From Mikania micrantha (lineage: Eukaryota; Streptophyta; Magnoliopsida; Asterales; Asteraceae), in NCBI GenBank assembly GCA_009363875.1, contig CM018695.1, positions 70,361,313-70,425,312 on the forward strand: a stretch of DNA of 64,000 bases, given 5' to 3'. The notes under the pieces were generated by a model. That model was not told the origin of the DNA, searched no databases, and was given only the letters and a program-made list of their open reading frames with translations. Positions 23,085 through 33,529 of the stretch are shown here, in pieces. The stretch's first letter is position 1. Every line of letters begins with the position of its first letter. A program made the translations under genes and the position numbers.

Positions 23085-23085
<1 letters not shown>

Positions 23086-23404
23086 TAGGTTCACCACCTT
23101 TGCAACATGTATAGATTCTATACTCAACCTATCTTTTATAATGAGAATAGGAAATCTTGATGCGTAACTTTACAACTTAGATAATGAACCTAAGTTGATC
23201 GAGCACCTAATAACTAAAGGGCAAACGAATATAAATAACTTAACCATGATCAAACATAAATACTTACGAATATGAAACACGCGATAAATACAGGTTGTTG
23301 AAGTGTCTGTGATTTTACATACGTGAACGTGCATTCTACAAACACTGAATCTAAGGAATTCAGGTAAGTTCTCATAACCTCCTTTTAAACTATTTTTGTT
23401 TTAA

Positions 23405-23680
23405 GAGTAAACTTCTCTTTTGCTCCCTGTGGTTTGACAAAAGTAACCATTTTCATCTAAATTTTGAAATTTTGCAATTTTCCTCCGTTAGTTTCAGAAA
23501 ATTAACCATTTTCATCCAAAGTCCATTTAAACTTTGGATGAAAATGGTTACTTTTGTCAATCCACAGGGACTAAAATGGTTAATTTTCTGAAACTAATGG
23601 AGGAAAATTGCAAATTTTCAAAATTTGGATGAAAATGGTTACTTTTGTCAAACCACAGGGAGCAAAAGAGAAGTTTACTC
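23405..23680. mobile_element. Mutator-type foldback MITE, 276 bp
   Basis: The 9 bp duplication TTGTTTTAA lies at 23396-23404 and 23681-23689. The ends are GAGTAAACTTCTCTTTTGCT and its complement, and the two halves pair almost along their whole length (centre near 23525). Length, duplication size and long inverted repeats indicate a non-autonomous Mutator-like element. It landed 40 bp after the splice donor of the outer solo LTR. Confidence 0.9.
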
Positions 23681-24746
23681 TTGTTTTAAACTCGGGGTGG
23701 AACATGTATACCAGAAATGAATATATTTTGATAACACATGGGTGATACCTGGGTTATCATTATGATATTCTTATTATTGAGATAATGATTGATTGATGTG
23801 GATTATTATAATTTCGTGAGACATTGTTGGTTGAGTTGACTTAGGTCCTCCGCAATGACTAAATTGCTGTTGTTGAGTTGACTTCGGTCCTCCTTGGTGA
23901 TTCCACTATTGGTTGAGTTGACTAAGGTCCTCCGCAGTACACTGTATGGACACTTATGCTTATTAGGAATATCGTTGGTTGAGTTGACTGCGGTCCTCCG
24001 CGATGATTCCGCCGTTGATTGAGTTGACTAAGGTCCTTCGCGGTAACTTATATTGAGATAAATATGATGAATGATAATTATTGATTTGATATGTGTTTGG
24101 TTGAGATTGGTTGATTATACTTGGATGATTATTTGTGATTACTTGGATTATGTGATTGTGGTGTTTGTGGTTTTACAGAGTTGGATTATCTCACAGGTTG
24201 CCATGTGAATTCTCTTAAACTATAATTTTTATGAATGTTTATAAATGTTTTGAAGAATGAAAACTTATGATTACTCACCAACTACTTCGTAGTTGACACT
24301 TGATTTTCAACATGTTTCAGGAAATGAAGAGAAGTAAGTAGAGAAGGGTAGCTCTACATCTTTTGGACTCATCACATAGGGTCTTGGACTTAACTCAATT
24401 AACTGGATCATTGAAGATTAAGATTTAGTTAATTTAGCTACATCTTTTGAGTAATCATTGTAATTCAAAAAATGACAAACATGATTTTTGTGTAATTACT
24501 TTGTTGTAATTAATTGATATGTGATGATTTATTTAGATGCTCACGAGCTTATGAACAATCTACACATCCCTCGTGGCATCCCGACGTTTCCGCCATCGGT
24601 CGGGGTGTTATAAAAACCCGAACCGGAACCGGTGGAAAACTGGAACCGGGTATTGACTTTGTTGACTGGAACTGCAACCAATTGGAACCGGAACCGATTC
24701 TGGAACCGGATAAAAAAAACCCGATTTGCGCGCCTCTACCCCTGGG

Positions 24747-25828
24747 GTTAAACAAGCTATAGAAGTCATAGTATTTCAGATTAATTGATTTCGAAGATGA
24801 TTTGCTTGTATTTTGGAAGTAAAATTGTACTTCAAAAGTCATAGGGTTTTGAAAGTGAATATATGCATTGAAAATTGTAGGATTTTGGAAGTAAAATTAC
24901 ACTTCAAAAATATATTGCTCTTTAGAAGTATATCTCTTGAGATAAAAAATTGGTTTTTGAAAGTAAGTTACTTGCTAGCTTATTTTACTTTTGAAACAAA
25001 TTGTTCTTTGGATATAAGATCATTCAAAAGTAGTTATCTATTTTACACATAACTATAAGGGGCTATGACTATCTATCAAACCAATTTTTTAACCTTTGCC
25101 ATAGTTAATAATATATTAATATTATTATTATTTTAATCAAACAACAAATTGATATTATCAATTTTCCTGTCATAAAAAGGTATTATTAGGTTAGAAAACT
25201 CACATGAATTTTCTAACAGATTTCGTTTTTTTTTTTAAATGGTTGAACATTTGATTCTTATCTAATTGAGTATAGAGTCTACCCAAAAAATAAAAACTAA
25301 TATGAAAGCGATTTTTATATCCTTACCTAGACTCAATAATAGGCATACGTACAAGAGAACTTCGACAACATGTTACACTTGTACCAAGTGATTCGCTTAT
25401 TTGCCGAAATTAGTGGGACATGACACGCGCTTCGCAGCGGGATGTGGTTGGACCGGGTTTCGGCAGCCAGGTTGTTTGGTTATGTGCTTGGATCGGCCGG
25501 TTCGACCGAAGGTCCGCTCGGAAAATGGTTTAGTTGAACCGGTTTTTAGTTATATAATATACATCTTTCACACACACACACTCATTTTTGTTCTCCACAC
25601 CCACGACCCACCCCTTCTTCATCTTATTTCCCTTCTCTATGTGCAACTATGAGAAAAGGAAAACAGAGGTCGGCGAAAAACGAAGGTTCCTATTTATCAT
25701 TCTTAGTTACAACTCATCCCCACCTACTTCACCACCAAATACGACTGCTTATATGAAATGAAATTACTTATACACATTATCTATTTTTTATATATACATT
25801 TCTAAGTTTTATGAACAGTAATGATATT

Positions 25829-25861
<33 letters not shown>

Positions 25862-26699
25862 TAATAATATTAACAATAATATTATAATAATTATAATATA
25901 ATATTAATAACAATATAATAATAATATAATATTAATACTATATCATAATTATAATTTTATAATATTTTTATTATAGTAATAATAATATAATAATAATAAT
26001 AACAACAACAACATTATTATATTCTAATTTTTAATCGTTTGCGTTTAGGTTCATAGATATTGAAGATTTTACGACTAAGTGTGTCTTGTTTACTGTTGGC
26101 ATTAGGTTTTTGTTAAGTTGTGAGTCTAATAATATTATAATCAAACTTATGCTTCGGCTCATGTTACTTGAGAATGACGGTTGCTTTTGCAATAAAGTTC
26201 GATTTACTATTTTAGTACAGATTGACAACCATTGTGACCGTTTTATTTTTGTGTTTCGATATTCATGATATCACTGTTATGATCAAATAGTCATGTTAAG
26301 ATGACGATATAACTTGACCCTTTTTTTGCATATTGTTTATGGGTTGTCTATTTTGTGGATTGGGCTTTTGTTCCTTTTGCCCAAAATATATGGGTTGTTC
26401 TGCACTTTGGGCCTTCTCTTGTGTGTTGGTTTGTTTAGCTTTTGGCCCATTGTGATATTTTGTATTGGTCCGGTTGTGATTGGCCCAATGGGCTTGTATT
26501 TTTTGGTAGTCTTTCCAAGTTTGTCGGAAATGGGCTTTTTAGGTGATGCCCTGGTCGTCTTGTAATTCATTTGTTTGTTGGTTATATATTTTTCGGGCTA
26601 TGCCCTTTATAAAAAAAAAGTTTTAGAAAATTTTTATTTTTTACTATTATTTTAAAAAGTTGTGTTAAAATTTTCCGACACAATAATATGTTTATGCTA
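24747..26699. other. Anonymous spacer with AAT microsatellite
   Basis: No gene recognised. 25825-26010 is a degenerate (AAT)n tract. 24810-24930 contains repeated TTTTGGAAGTAAAATT words. The 83-residue ORF at 26314-26565 is hydrophobic only because the DNA is T-rich and is matched by an opposite-strand ORF; I do not accept it as a gene. Confidence 0.5.
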
Positions 26700-26779
26700 T
26701 CTGAGTTTTGGTTTTTGAAACCATATTTTTATCATGTTAAATAAAGGGTCACGCCGCAACGCGCGAGCGACAACCCTAG
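26700..26779 (+). mobile_element. Possible Helitron 3' terminus
   Basis: A GC-rich ACGCCGCAACGCGCGAGCG segment lies just before CAACCCTAG and a T, as in some plant Helitron families. The hairpin is imperfect and I could not find the matching 5' TC end. Confidence 0.35.
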
Positions 26780-26953
26780 TTACATACAACAACCAATATA
26801 TAATCATTTTAATTAAAACAAATATATATATATATATATATATTTCAGCATATAATTAACTTGCATGATTCTCATATTTAGTTTAATTATTTAAAGATTA
26901 AAGGGTAAAAATATATAGATTTTAATTAACTACTAGAAGAAATTATTAATTAA

Positions 26954-27286
26954 TTAACACCTCCATCGGCAACGACACTGCGTATTGTTATTTATACATT
27001 CGCCAAGGGCGGTACCACCCTTCAATTCAAGACAACCACCAAAGCAAGCTAACATTTCACAATCAACCGCTGGCATAACGTATTCACATACCTTGAACGT
27101 TGTTGCTGTCTTTCCCCCATAAGTACCTAATTATTAATAATACACATAATAATTAATAATTATCAGTTAATTATGTAATAATAAACATATATAAAAAAAA
27201 TAAAAAAATTATATTTATATTAAATCACATGCAATTGGAGTCGTCGTTGTTGTGATAAGTAACAAAAGAATGCCGATTAGCTTCAT
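26954..27286 (-). CDS. Defensin-like secreted cysteine-rich peptide (gene 1)
   Basis: Two exons on the minus strand: 27286-27229 and 27126-26954, with a 102 bp GT-AG intron in phase 1. The predicted product is 76 residues. Residues 1-19 form a signal peptide (MKLIGILLLLITTTTTPIA). A Cys is created at the splice junction (20), and the mature part has Cys at 33, 42, 47, 51, 63, 70, 72 and 76. The spacing C-x8-C-x4-C-x3-C-x11-C-x6-C-x-C-x3-C holds the CxxxC and CxC pairs of the CS-alpha-beta fold. Plant defensin-like peptides are secreted and act in defence or cell signalling; the target here is unknown. A TATAAAA-type box lies on the minus strand at about 27346-27352, some 60 bp before the ATG. 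The 9th Cys near the cleavage site is unusual but shared with gene 2. The frame is intact. Confidence 0.85.
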
Positions 27287-27344
27287 TCTAGTGTTTCCTT
27301 GTTTTAATTTTCAAAACAACAAAAAAATCATTTACCACATTGTG

Positions 27345-27354
27345 CTTTTATAAA
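27345..27354 (-). promoter_or_regulatory. TATA box of defensin-like gene 1
   Basis: TTTATAAAAG on the minus strand, about 60 bp upstream of the start codon, in the position equivalent to the box of gene 2. Confidence 0.55.
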
Positions 27355-27359
27355 TGCAT

Positions 27360-29804
27360 ATGTTGAGATTCATATAAATTAATTAATTGTCGATATCTGT
27401 TACCAACTTGTATTTAATAGCTATTAATTCAGCTATAAATTAACAATTAATACAAAAGATACAACAATTAATTATTAAAGTATTATATAAATTTGAAGAT
27501 TTAATAAAAGTTTATAAAATAAAGTAAAATACAAAATCATATAATTTATTTATACCAAAGGGTTTTTAACTTAGTGACAGTCTCTTGACTTTTTTTATAA
27601 GGGATTTTGTATTGGAGTCTCACATAGAGCAAATCTTGCTCTGCGTTGAGCCAATGAGTTTTCCTAGTTCAAGTCATCACCCTCTATTTTTTGTGCGAAA
27701 TGTTGATTTATTTGTCAGAATGGTCCCTGATAACTGAACGTTTGTAATCATTGTTATTAATTTATTTTTTGTATTTACTGTCGTATTCAAATTGATAAAA
27801 AAAACAATTTTGTCCCTTTAAATCATGAAAATTATTGTGAAAAAAGCAATCTTGTCCTCTTTATAATTGTTTTTAGTTTATATTATACAACACACGCTAT
27901 TTAAAATTAATATATACCGCAATTTATGATGTATATGAAATAGACAAAAATAAATGTAGTATCTTCGATAAGCAAAGACAATAATAATATACTAAACAAA
28001 TGACAAAATAGCAAATACATATATAATAAGATAAAAATAAATAAAATAAACTCTTGCCAAATTGAAAAACAAAAATTATAGAGATGATGTATTTACTACT
28101 TGCAACCTTTTACCAATACAATTTCATCTCATCACATATAATAATTCACATATAGAAGACTTAAAATATGTTTTTAATCACATTTAATAAATTATGGTTA
28201 ACTTTTAAAACCATTCTGATCAACTCTACAACAATCATTATTAGATTTGAAAAAATCAACTCCAATCTTACAGTTTATAATAATAAATAAAAATATTTTT
28301 TTCATTTTTTAAATTTTTTTTCCAATATTGACATTTCACATTTCCTTATTATCTCATTCAATTTTCTTTGCTATTAAATAATAATAGTTCATTTGTGTGG
28401 ATTACAAGTTTGCAAGATGAATCATTATTAAAAGGCAATGTTTCATGTATGTTGTCTTATCCGGACCCACCGAAGACACCCTCATATGCACGGAAACCTT
28501 GTGAAATAGGTAATTAAACCCTCGCCTCCTATCGAGAAACCTGGGATAAACCTCAGGATCGTCATATGGGATAAATGTCCTTCAACTTGACCCCAACGAG
28601 AGTAAAGTCCACAACTTCTACAATGAAAGGTTGGAGCTTTACCAGTGGGCTAAGCAATGGTTGACAACAAGATGAATCGTTTATCTGTATATATCTCTAC
28701 ACTAAAATCATTGTTGTACTTAATAACTTGAAACAAATCATGTATTGAATGTTTAACATAGAAGAAAAATTAAAAGAAAAATGAGTGAATGTTTAACATA
28801 GAAGAAAAATTAAAAGAAAAATGAGTATTAGTTTGTATAGTTAAAACACAATTATTTTAAATATTTGTATTTTTTTTTTATATAAGTTGTAATGTTAGAG
28901 CATAGTATGGAGAAGCGCAAAATAAATTAAAATTATAATGTTTGTGCCACTCCATCACCATTTGGTTGGTAAATTACACAGACAATTTATGTAGTTTAGA
29001 CGCGTCGTTTGTTAACCTCTGAAATATGAAATGTTGAGTTAGTAATTACATGGTTAAGAGGCTCTGAATCAAATAATAATGTTTGGTTGAACATCTGAAG
29101 ACGTCGTCAGAGAGGAGAGGTCTTTGTCGTCGTCAGAGATCGAGGAGAGGAGGTCATCGGAGAGGATTGGAGAGGTGAAGAGAAGACAACCCCTTTTATT
29201 CAGACTCATCCAGTCATATGCCCAAATTTGAACCATTAAGATGCTCATTCAAACATTTTTTCATTTAGATATTGGAAACAAATGTCTGAATCTAAATGAT
29301 TTAAAAATATCATGTTTAGACTTGCCAAACAACCCTTATATAAACACTTTATATTTTTTAAATATGATTAGTAAATGTAAAACCTGTGTAAAGTATTGTA
29401 GAATTTAAAGTTATAATATTACTAAAATCTAATTATCCTATGTTATCAATATACATTTAAAAAAATTAAAATAAAATAAATAATAAAAAAAAAAGACGCA
29501 TTCTTCTTTTCCAACCACCCGATTGTTTTGCCGAGATAAAAAACCTTGCTCTTCAATCGAAGGAGCTTAAACATGTTATTTTTCTTTCCTTAATGATTAA
29601 AATACTGCCTAACTGACTGACATGTGTTTTTTAGTGAAACAAACAAGTACATCATCCACCCTTATCATGTTGTAACGTACAAGTAAATTAAATTAGTTAA
29701 ACACATTACAACAATCAGTTGAACTAAACATCATTTCATATTTAAATATATATAAGTTTGGATGAAATTTGATTATTAAAAAAATTCCACATTAAATGGT
29801 GGAT
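27360..29804. other. Spacer between the defensin-like genes
   Basis: AT-rich, no gene seen. 28747-28826 is an exact 40 bp direct duplication (GAATGTTTAACATAGAAGAA). 28450-28680 is a GC-richer anonymous patch and 29080-29330 has a purine-rich GGAGAGG segment; both may be old element fragments. Confidence 0.5.
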
Positions 29805-30374
29805 TTAATCACACCTCCATCGACAAAGACACTCAGTATTGTTGTTTATGCATTCCCCAAGGGCGTTATATCCTCTAAGTTCCATGCACCCACCATTACA
29901 TGCTAACGTTTCACATTTATTCCATGGCATAATGTATTCGCAAATCTTGAATGTTGCTGTTTTCTTCCCTCTATTCATGTCAACACCTAGCACATATAAT
30001 AATAATTATCAGTTCATACGTACGTACATACATACATACATACATACATACATACATACATACATACATACACACACACATACCAAGGACGAAGCTTCTT
30101 TAGGGTCGCTGCCCCGCTCTTTTTCGTCCGTAATGTTATTTTTTCGGTCAGAAAGGTTATTTTTAATTTAAAATAGTGGTTTCGCCCATTGTTTCAAAAA
30201 ATTACATGTATTCTGGCTTTCGTAATTTTTCGCCCCTCTTTAAAAGCTTTCAAGCTCCGTCACTGATACATACACACACATACATACAACTTAGAATTTG
30301 ATATTTATATTAAATTCACATGTAATTGGAGTTGTTACTATGGTTAGTAACAAGAGGATGCCAATAAGCCTCAT
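29805..30374 (-). CDS. Defensin-like secreted cysteine-rich peptide (gene 2)
   Basis: A paralogue of gene 1 about 3.1 kb away in the same orientation. Exons are 30374-30320 and 29986-29805; the intron (333 bp, phase 1) interrupts the same junction Cys codon. The product is 78 residues: signal peptide 1-18 (MRLIGILLLLTIVTTPIT), junction Cys 19, then Cys 34, 43, 48, 52, 64, 71, 73 and 77 with spacing identical to gene 1. Both share blocks such as ALGECINNNT and CRWRC; gene 2 ends with one extra Asp. The intron was enlarged by a CATA microsatellite and a MITE, which explains its length against 102 bp in gene 1. A TATAAAT box sits about 72 bp before the ATG. A start at the ATG at 29993 would lie in the intron and give no signal peptide, so I reject it. 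Confidence 0.87.
30026..30083. repeat. (CATA)n and (CA)n microsatellite in intron of gene 2
   Basis: Tandem CATA units followed by CA units, ending at the MITE insertion. Confidence 0.9.
30084..30265. mobile_element. hAT-like MITE in the intron of gene 2, 182 bp
   Basis: The left end CAAGGACGAAGCTT pairs imperfectly with the right end AAGCTCCGTCACTG (CAGTGACGGAGCTT reversed). The flanking 8-mers ACACATAC and ATACATAC match at 7 of 8, though both lie in microsatellite. It resembles the CAGTGGCGGAGCTTG end at 57345. Confidence 0.6.
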
Positions 30375-30444
30375 TCTAGCTAGCGTTGCTTCGCGGTTAC
30401 AATTCTCCAACTTTGATGATAAAAAACTGTTCACAACATTTTGC

Positions 30445-30451
30445 ATTTATA
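30445..30451 (-). promoter_or_regulatory. TATA box of defensin-like gene 2
   Basis: TATAAAT on the minus strand about 72 bp upstream of the start codon. The leader resembles that of gene 1 just before the ATG. Confidence 0.55.
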
Positions 30452-30459
30452 TTTGTGTT

Positions 30460-31416
30460 TGAGAATTAATTAATTAACTAAACTATTAAATTCGGTATCT
30501 TTTAGCACATAACATAAATTCATATTAAATTAAATGCCTGTTAATGTTTGTATTCAAGTTGAAAAAAATATTTTTTAGTAACACAAACTATTCAAAATTT
30601 ATGATAATTTATGATGTATTAATACTTTATACAAAGATGATAAAAAGAACACTAATATTATGGTCCTAGCTACCAGCTTGTTATATCTTTAGTTCCTTTT
30701 TCTTTGGATAATCAAAACAAGGGCCAAAGAGGTAGTTGTTTTGAATGATGCCGTAAGGCGTCACGCCCCTTAGGGCGAGACATGGGATCAATGCCTAACA
30801 TTACTTGGTGATAAAGTGATAATGATGATATTCTTTTAAATTTTTTATTTAATTTTCAACCAAAAATGACAACTCACAACATTATTTCTCTCTTTTCTTA
30901 TTCATTTGGTGATATAGCACTGTTACGTCTTTTGATCTTAGTCCTCTTATTTATGTAACGTATTCGTGATAGTTAACTCATTTTAAATGACTATTACATA
31001 ACTACTTATCTTGATAAATAAAGATTCTTAGACAAACATGCTATATTCTTATACCATTTTAAAATTGGTTTATTGTCTATTTCTGTTATTAAAATTTTAT
31101 ATTACATTTTTTTAATTTTAATTTTTTCTTCTCTTTCTTGTATTAAATATTAATTATCATGTTTAATTTGTTAATAATATGATTACTTTATGAGACATAT
31201 TTTTTATATTTACAAAAAATTTTAAAAATATTTGACATGTTATTAAAAATAATTAATTATAATATTTATTTAATAAGTTTAATACGCAATTTTTAACCCA
31301 GTAGCCTTGAATGATCACATGTTACTGATAATAAGAGTATTTTGATTTCCTGTTTGACAAATTAATTTAAACTAACAAATTAAACACAAAAAAAAAATCA
31401 AATAAGCATATCTATA
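30460..31416. other. AT-rich spacer
   Basis: No ORF, RNA gene or clear element end seen. Confidence 0.5.
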
Positions 31417-31982
31417 TCTATACCATATAATAAAAGAATAACACTCCGCCACTTGTCGTCACTAGGTTAAGTTACATGCCACATGTCAATAAATGATTGG
31501 ACAAATTGTAATTGATGTCACTTGTCACCATTATGTTAATCCTTAATATTTTAAAAATAAATTAAATTTAATAAATGTAGTCAAGCTTCCTGATTTAAAA
31601 AGATGATGTTAATTTTTGTTAAATACTAATAAAGATTTAATCATATCAAACATTTTCCATTTTTGATTAATAAGTTTGAAATTCAAAAAAGAATTCAAAT
31701 TAAATTATCAAGATTATCAACACAAAAATTTTAAATTTTAATTAAAGAAAGACTAATGATGATGATTATACAATATACCAAAACTCATTTATGCATGCAT
31801 GCATGTGACTATGCGACAATAGTTGTCATCTCGATGTAAAGTGTAGTTGTCGTAAACATGTATAGATTAAAGATGAATCGTAAAAAATTTTATTTTACAA
31901 TTTATATTTCTTAATGATAATTCATATTATATAATATAATTTTATAATTCAACTCGTGTAATACACGAGATCAATAAGCTAG
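31417..31982 (+). mobile_element. Non-autonomous Helitron, 566 bp
   Basis: It starts TCTATACCATATAATAAAAG after an A and ends CTAG before a T. The 3' hairpin CTCGTGT-AAT-ACACGAG (31953-31969) lies 9 bp before CTAG. These are textbook Helitron termini with insertion between A and T. No RepHel coding region is present. Confidence 0.9.
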
Positions 31983-32004
31983 TGTATATATATATATGTA
32001 TATA

Positions 32005-32150
32005 TCTATTATAATAAATCAATGTTTTATTCCGCCACGTGTCATTCAATAAGATAAGTTTTGGATTTTTTTTCCCGCTCATTTTTCTCCTACAAGACAC
32101 ATGGGACATGGACTATCCACATGTTTTTTTTATATCAATTTATTAATTAA
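32005..32150 (+). mobile_element. Truncated Helitron 5' end
   Basis: It starts TCTATTATAATAAATC after an A and carries the family motif CCACGTGTCATT, but no 3' hairpin or CTAG end follows in this orientation. It runs directly into the 3' end of the minus-strand Helitron at 32151. Confidence 0.6.
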
Positions 32151-32461
32151 CTAGGTTAAACCCCGTGTGTTACACGGGTTAAATAAATAAATTTTAAAAT
32201 TATTTATTTAAAATAGCATATAACATATTTCTAAAAGATGTTTTATGAAAAATTAAAAATACGAATTATGATGTAATCATATTATTTAATGAATTAAATA
32301 AAATTATTATTATTTAGTAGAAAAAAGCAATATAAATCAAAATCTAACAAAAAGATGTTTATGAGTAATTAATAAGAGAGAGAGGCGGGAAAACCAAATT
32401 TTAGATAGCCTGAAAAACTGACATGTGGCATATAAAACTTTTATTTATTATATAGTATAGA
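32151..32461 (-). mobile_element. Non-autonomous Helitron, minus strand, 311 bp
   Basis: On the minus strand it begins TCTATACTATATAATAAATA after an A and ends CTAG before a T. The hairpin CCCGTGT-GTT-ACACGGG occupies 32162-32178 on the plus strand. It is the shortest complete copy here. Confidence 0.88.
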
Positions 32462-32986
32462 TATAGATTGAGTAAATCTTGGACATTAATATCATAAAAA
32501 TTATTTAAAACATTTAATTACATAAATTGAAGACAACTTGACAATTCTAAATATAATGATAATTAATTTGTGTTAATTACATATATTTAGTTTATATCGT
32601 TAACGTTCCTAATTATGTTGACTTTTTATTAAAATAACTTTCAAATTTTAATATAAGAATTATATGTTTAACAAATTTGTGTAATATTAACAACTTTACC
32701 ATTTTTAAAATAATTTAACTTGAATTATTTTATTAACATGAAATTTACCATAGATATCCCGTAAATTATGACAATAAATTTATCAATTAAATAAATAAAT
32801 AAATAATACATGTTAATATCGTTAACATTATTAATAAAATTTAATTAAAATAAATTTATTAAAGATAACTTAATATTTTTATATAATAGTAGTTTAATAT
32901 TTTTATACTAATTTCTGCCACTTATATAATTTAAGAAATTTAGATAATAAAAAATATAATAACAAAATGGTGGATAATTTTGCTTT

Positions 32987-33016
<30 letters not shown>
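32462..33016. other. AT-rich spacer
   Basis: No gene or element ends recognised; it ends in a (TA)n run at 32995-33016 where the next Helitron inserted. Confidence 0.5.
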
Positions 33017-33017
<1 letters not shown>

Positions 33018-33324
33018 CTACCTACTCTAATAAAGGAGTATTTATAGGAGACACGTGTCATTTCGTGGTGAAATCTGAAATTACTTTTCCCGCGTCTCTC
33101 TCCTATTAGATACTAATAATTTTTAATAATTAAATTATATAATTAATTAATAATAATATACATCTTCTTATTCTAATATGTTATTAATTTATTAAAATTT
33201 AATAAATTATAAGAATATTGTATATTAAAATATAATTTTATAATTAATAAATATTTATTATTATTTTGTGTTAATATTTTATATTTTTTTTATTATTCAA
33301 CTCATGTAATACATAGGTTTCTAG
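33017..33324 (+). mobile_element. Non-autonomous Helitron, decayed, 308 bp
   Basis: It starts TCTACCTACTCTAATAAAGG after an A, with the family motif GACACGTGTCATT. It ends CTAG, but the hairpin is mutated (CTCATGTAATACATAGG) and the next base is G, not T. An older family member. Confidence 0.7.
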
Positions 33325-33529
33325 GCTATTATATATATTATATATATATATAAAAAGGTTTCACAAAGAATAGAAAGAAGGCAATTCTAGTTAAAAAAAT
33401 ATGTAGGTAAAATAGGAATGGATGTATTCTTAAAAATAATACTATTTTCAGTTTTTTTTAACTCATCTTCAAAAATACTTTAACCTAAATGCCATTTTAT
33501 TTGAATTTTTGTTATATAGTTTACTAGCC

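Larger units (their letters stand above)
16347..24612 (+). mobile_element. Outer solo LTR (3785 bp own sequence) inserted in the hAT MITE
   Basis: It starts TGTAACATCAC and ends GGGGTGTTATA (the final CA has mutated to TA), flanked by the direct repeat AAAAC at 16342-16346 and 24613-24617. It has TATAAAA at 22029-22035, a donor CAG/GTAAGTTCTCATAACC at 23364 and an ACTCACCAAC...TTGAC...TTTCAG block with acceptor at 24320. Its sequence is interrupted at 17397-21877 by another solo LTR and at 23405-23689 by a MITE. Two diverged copies of a module with CATATGCCCTATACATAAG-like sequence lie at 16640-16745 and 16850-16950. Confidence 0.88.
16224..24738. mobile_element. hAT-type MITE (244 bp of its own DNA) split by nested insertions
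   Basis: The 8 bp duplication CCCCTGGG flanks the element (16216-16223 and 24739-24746). Terminal repeats are CAAAGGTGGGCAAA at the left and TTTGCGCGCCTCTA at the right, 10 of 14 matching as inverted repeats. Both subterminal regions are rich in ACCGAAACCGG-like words, as in many hAT ends. Only 16224-16346 and 24618-24738 belong to it; everything between is the solo LTR inserted at AAAAC. Confidence 0.85.

Noticed and set aside
26314..26570. Hydrophobic 83-residue ORF resembling a membrane protein
   Set aside because: Hydrophobicity follows from T-rich DNA; an opposite-strand ORF covers the same bases.
29805..29993. Gene 2 starting at the ATG at 29993
   Set aside because: That ATG lies upstream of the acceptor in the intron and gives no signal peptide; the paralogue supports the spliced model.
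29839..30171. 110-residue plus-strand ORF
   Set aside because: It is antisense to the defensin-like gene and runs through the CATA microsatellite (repeating Tyr-Ile-His-Thr).
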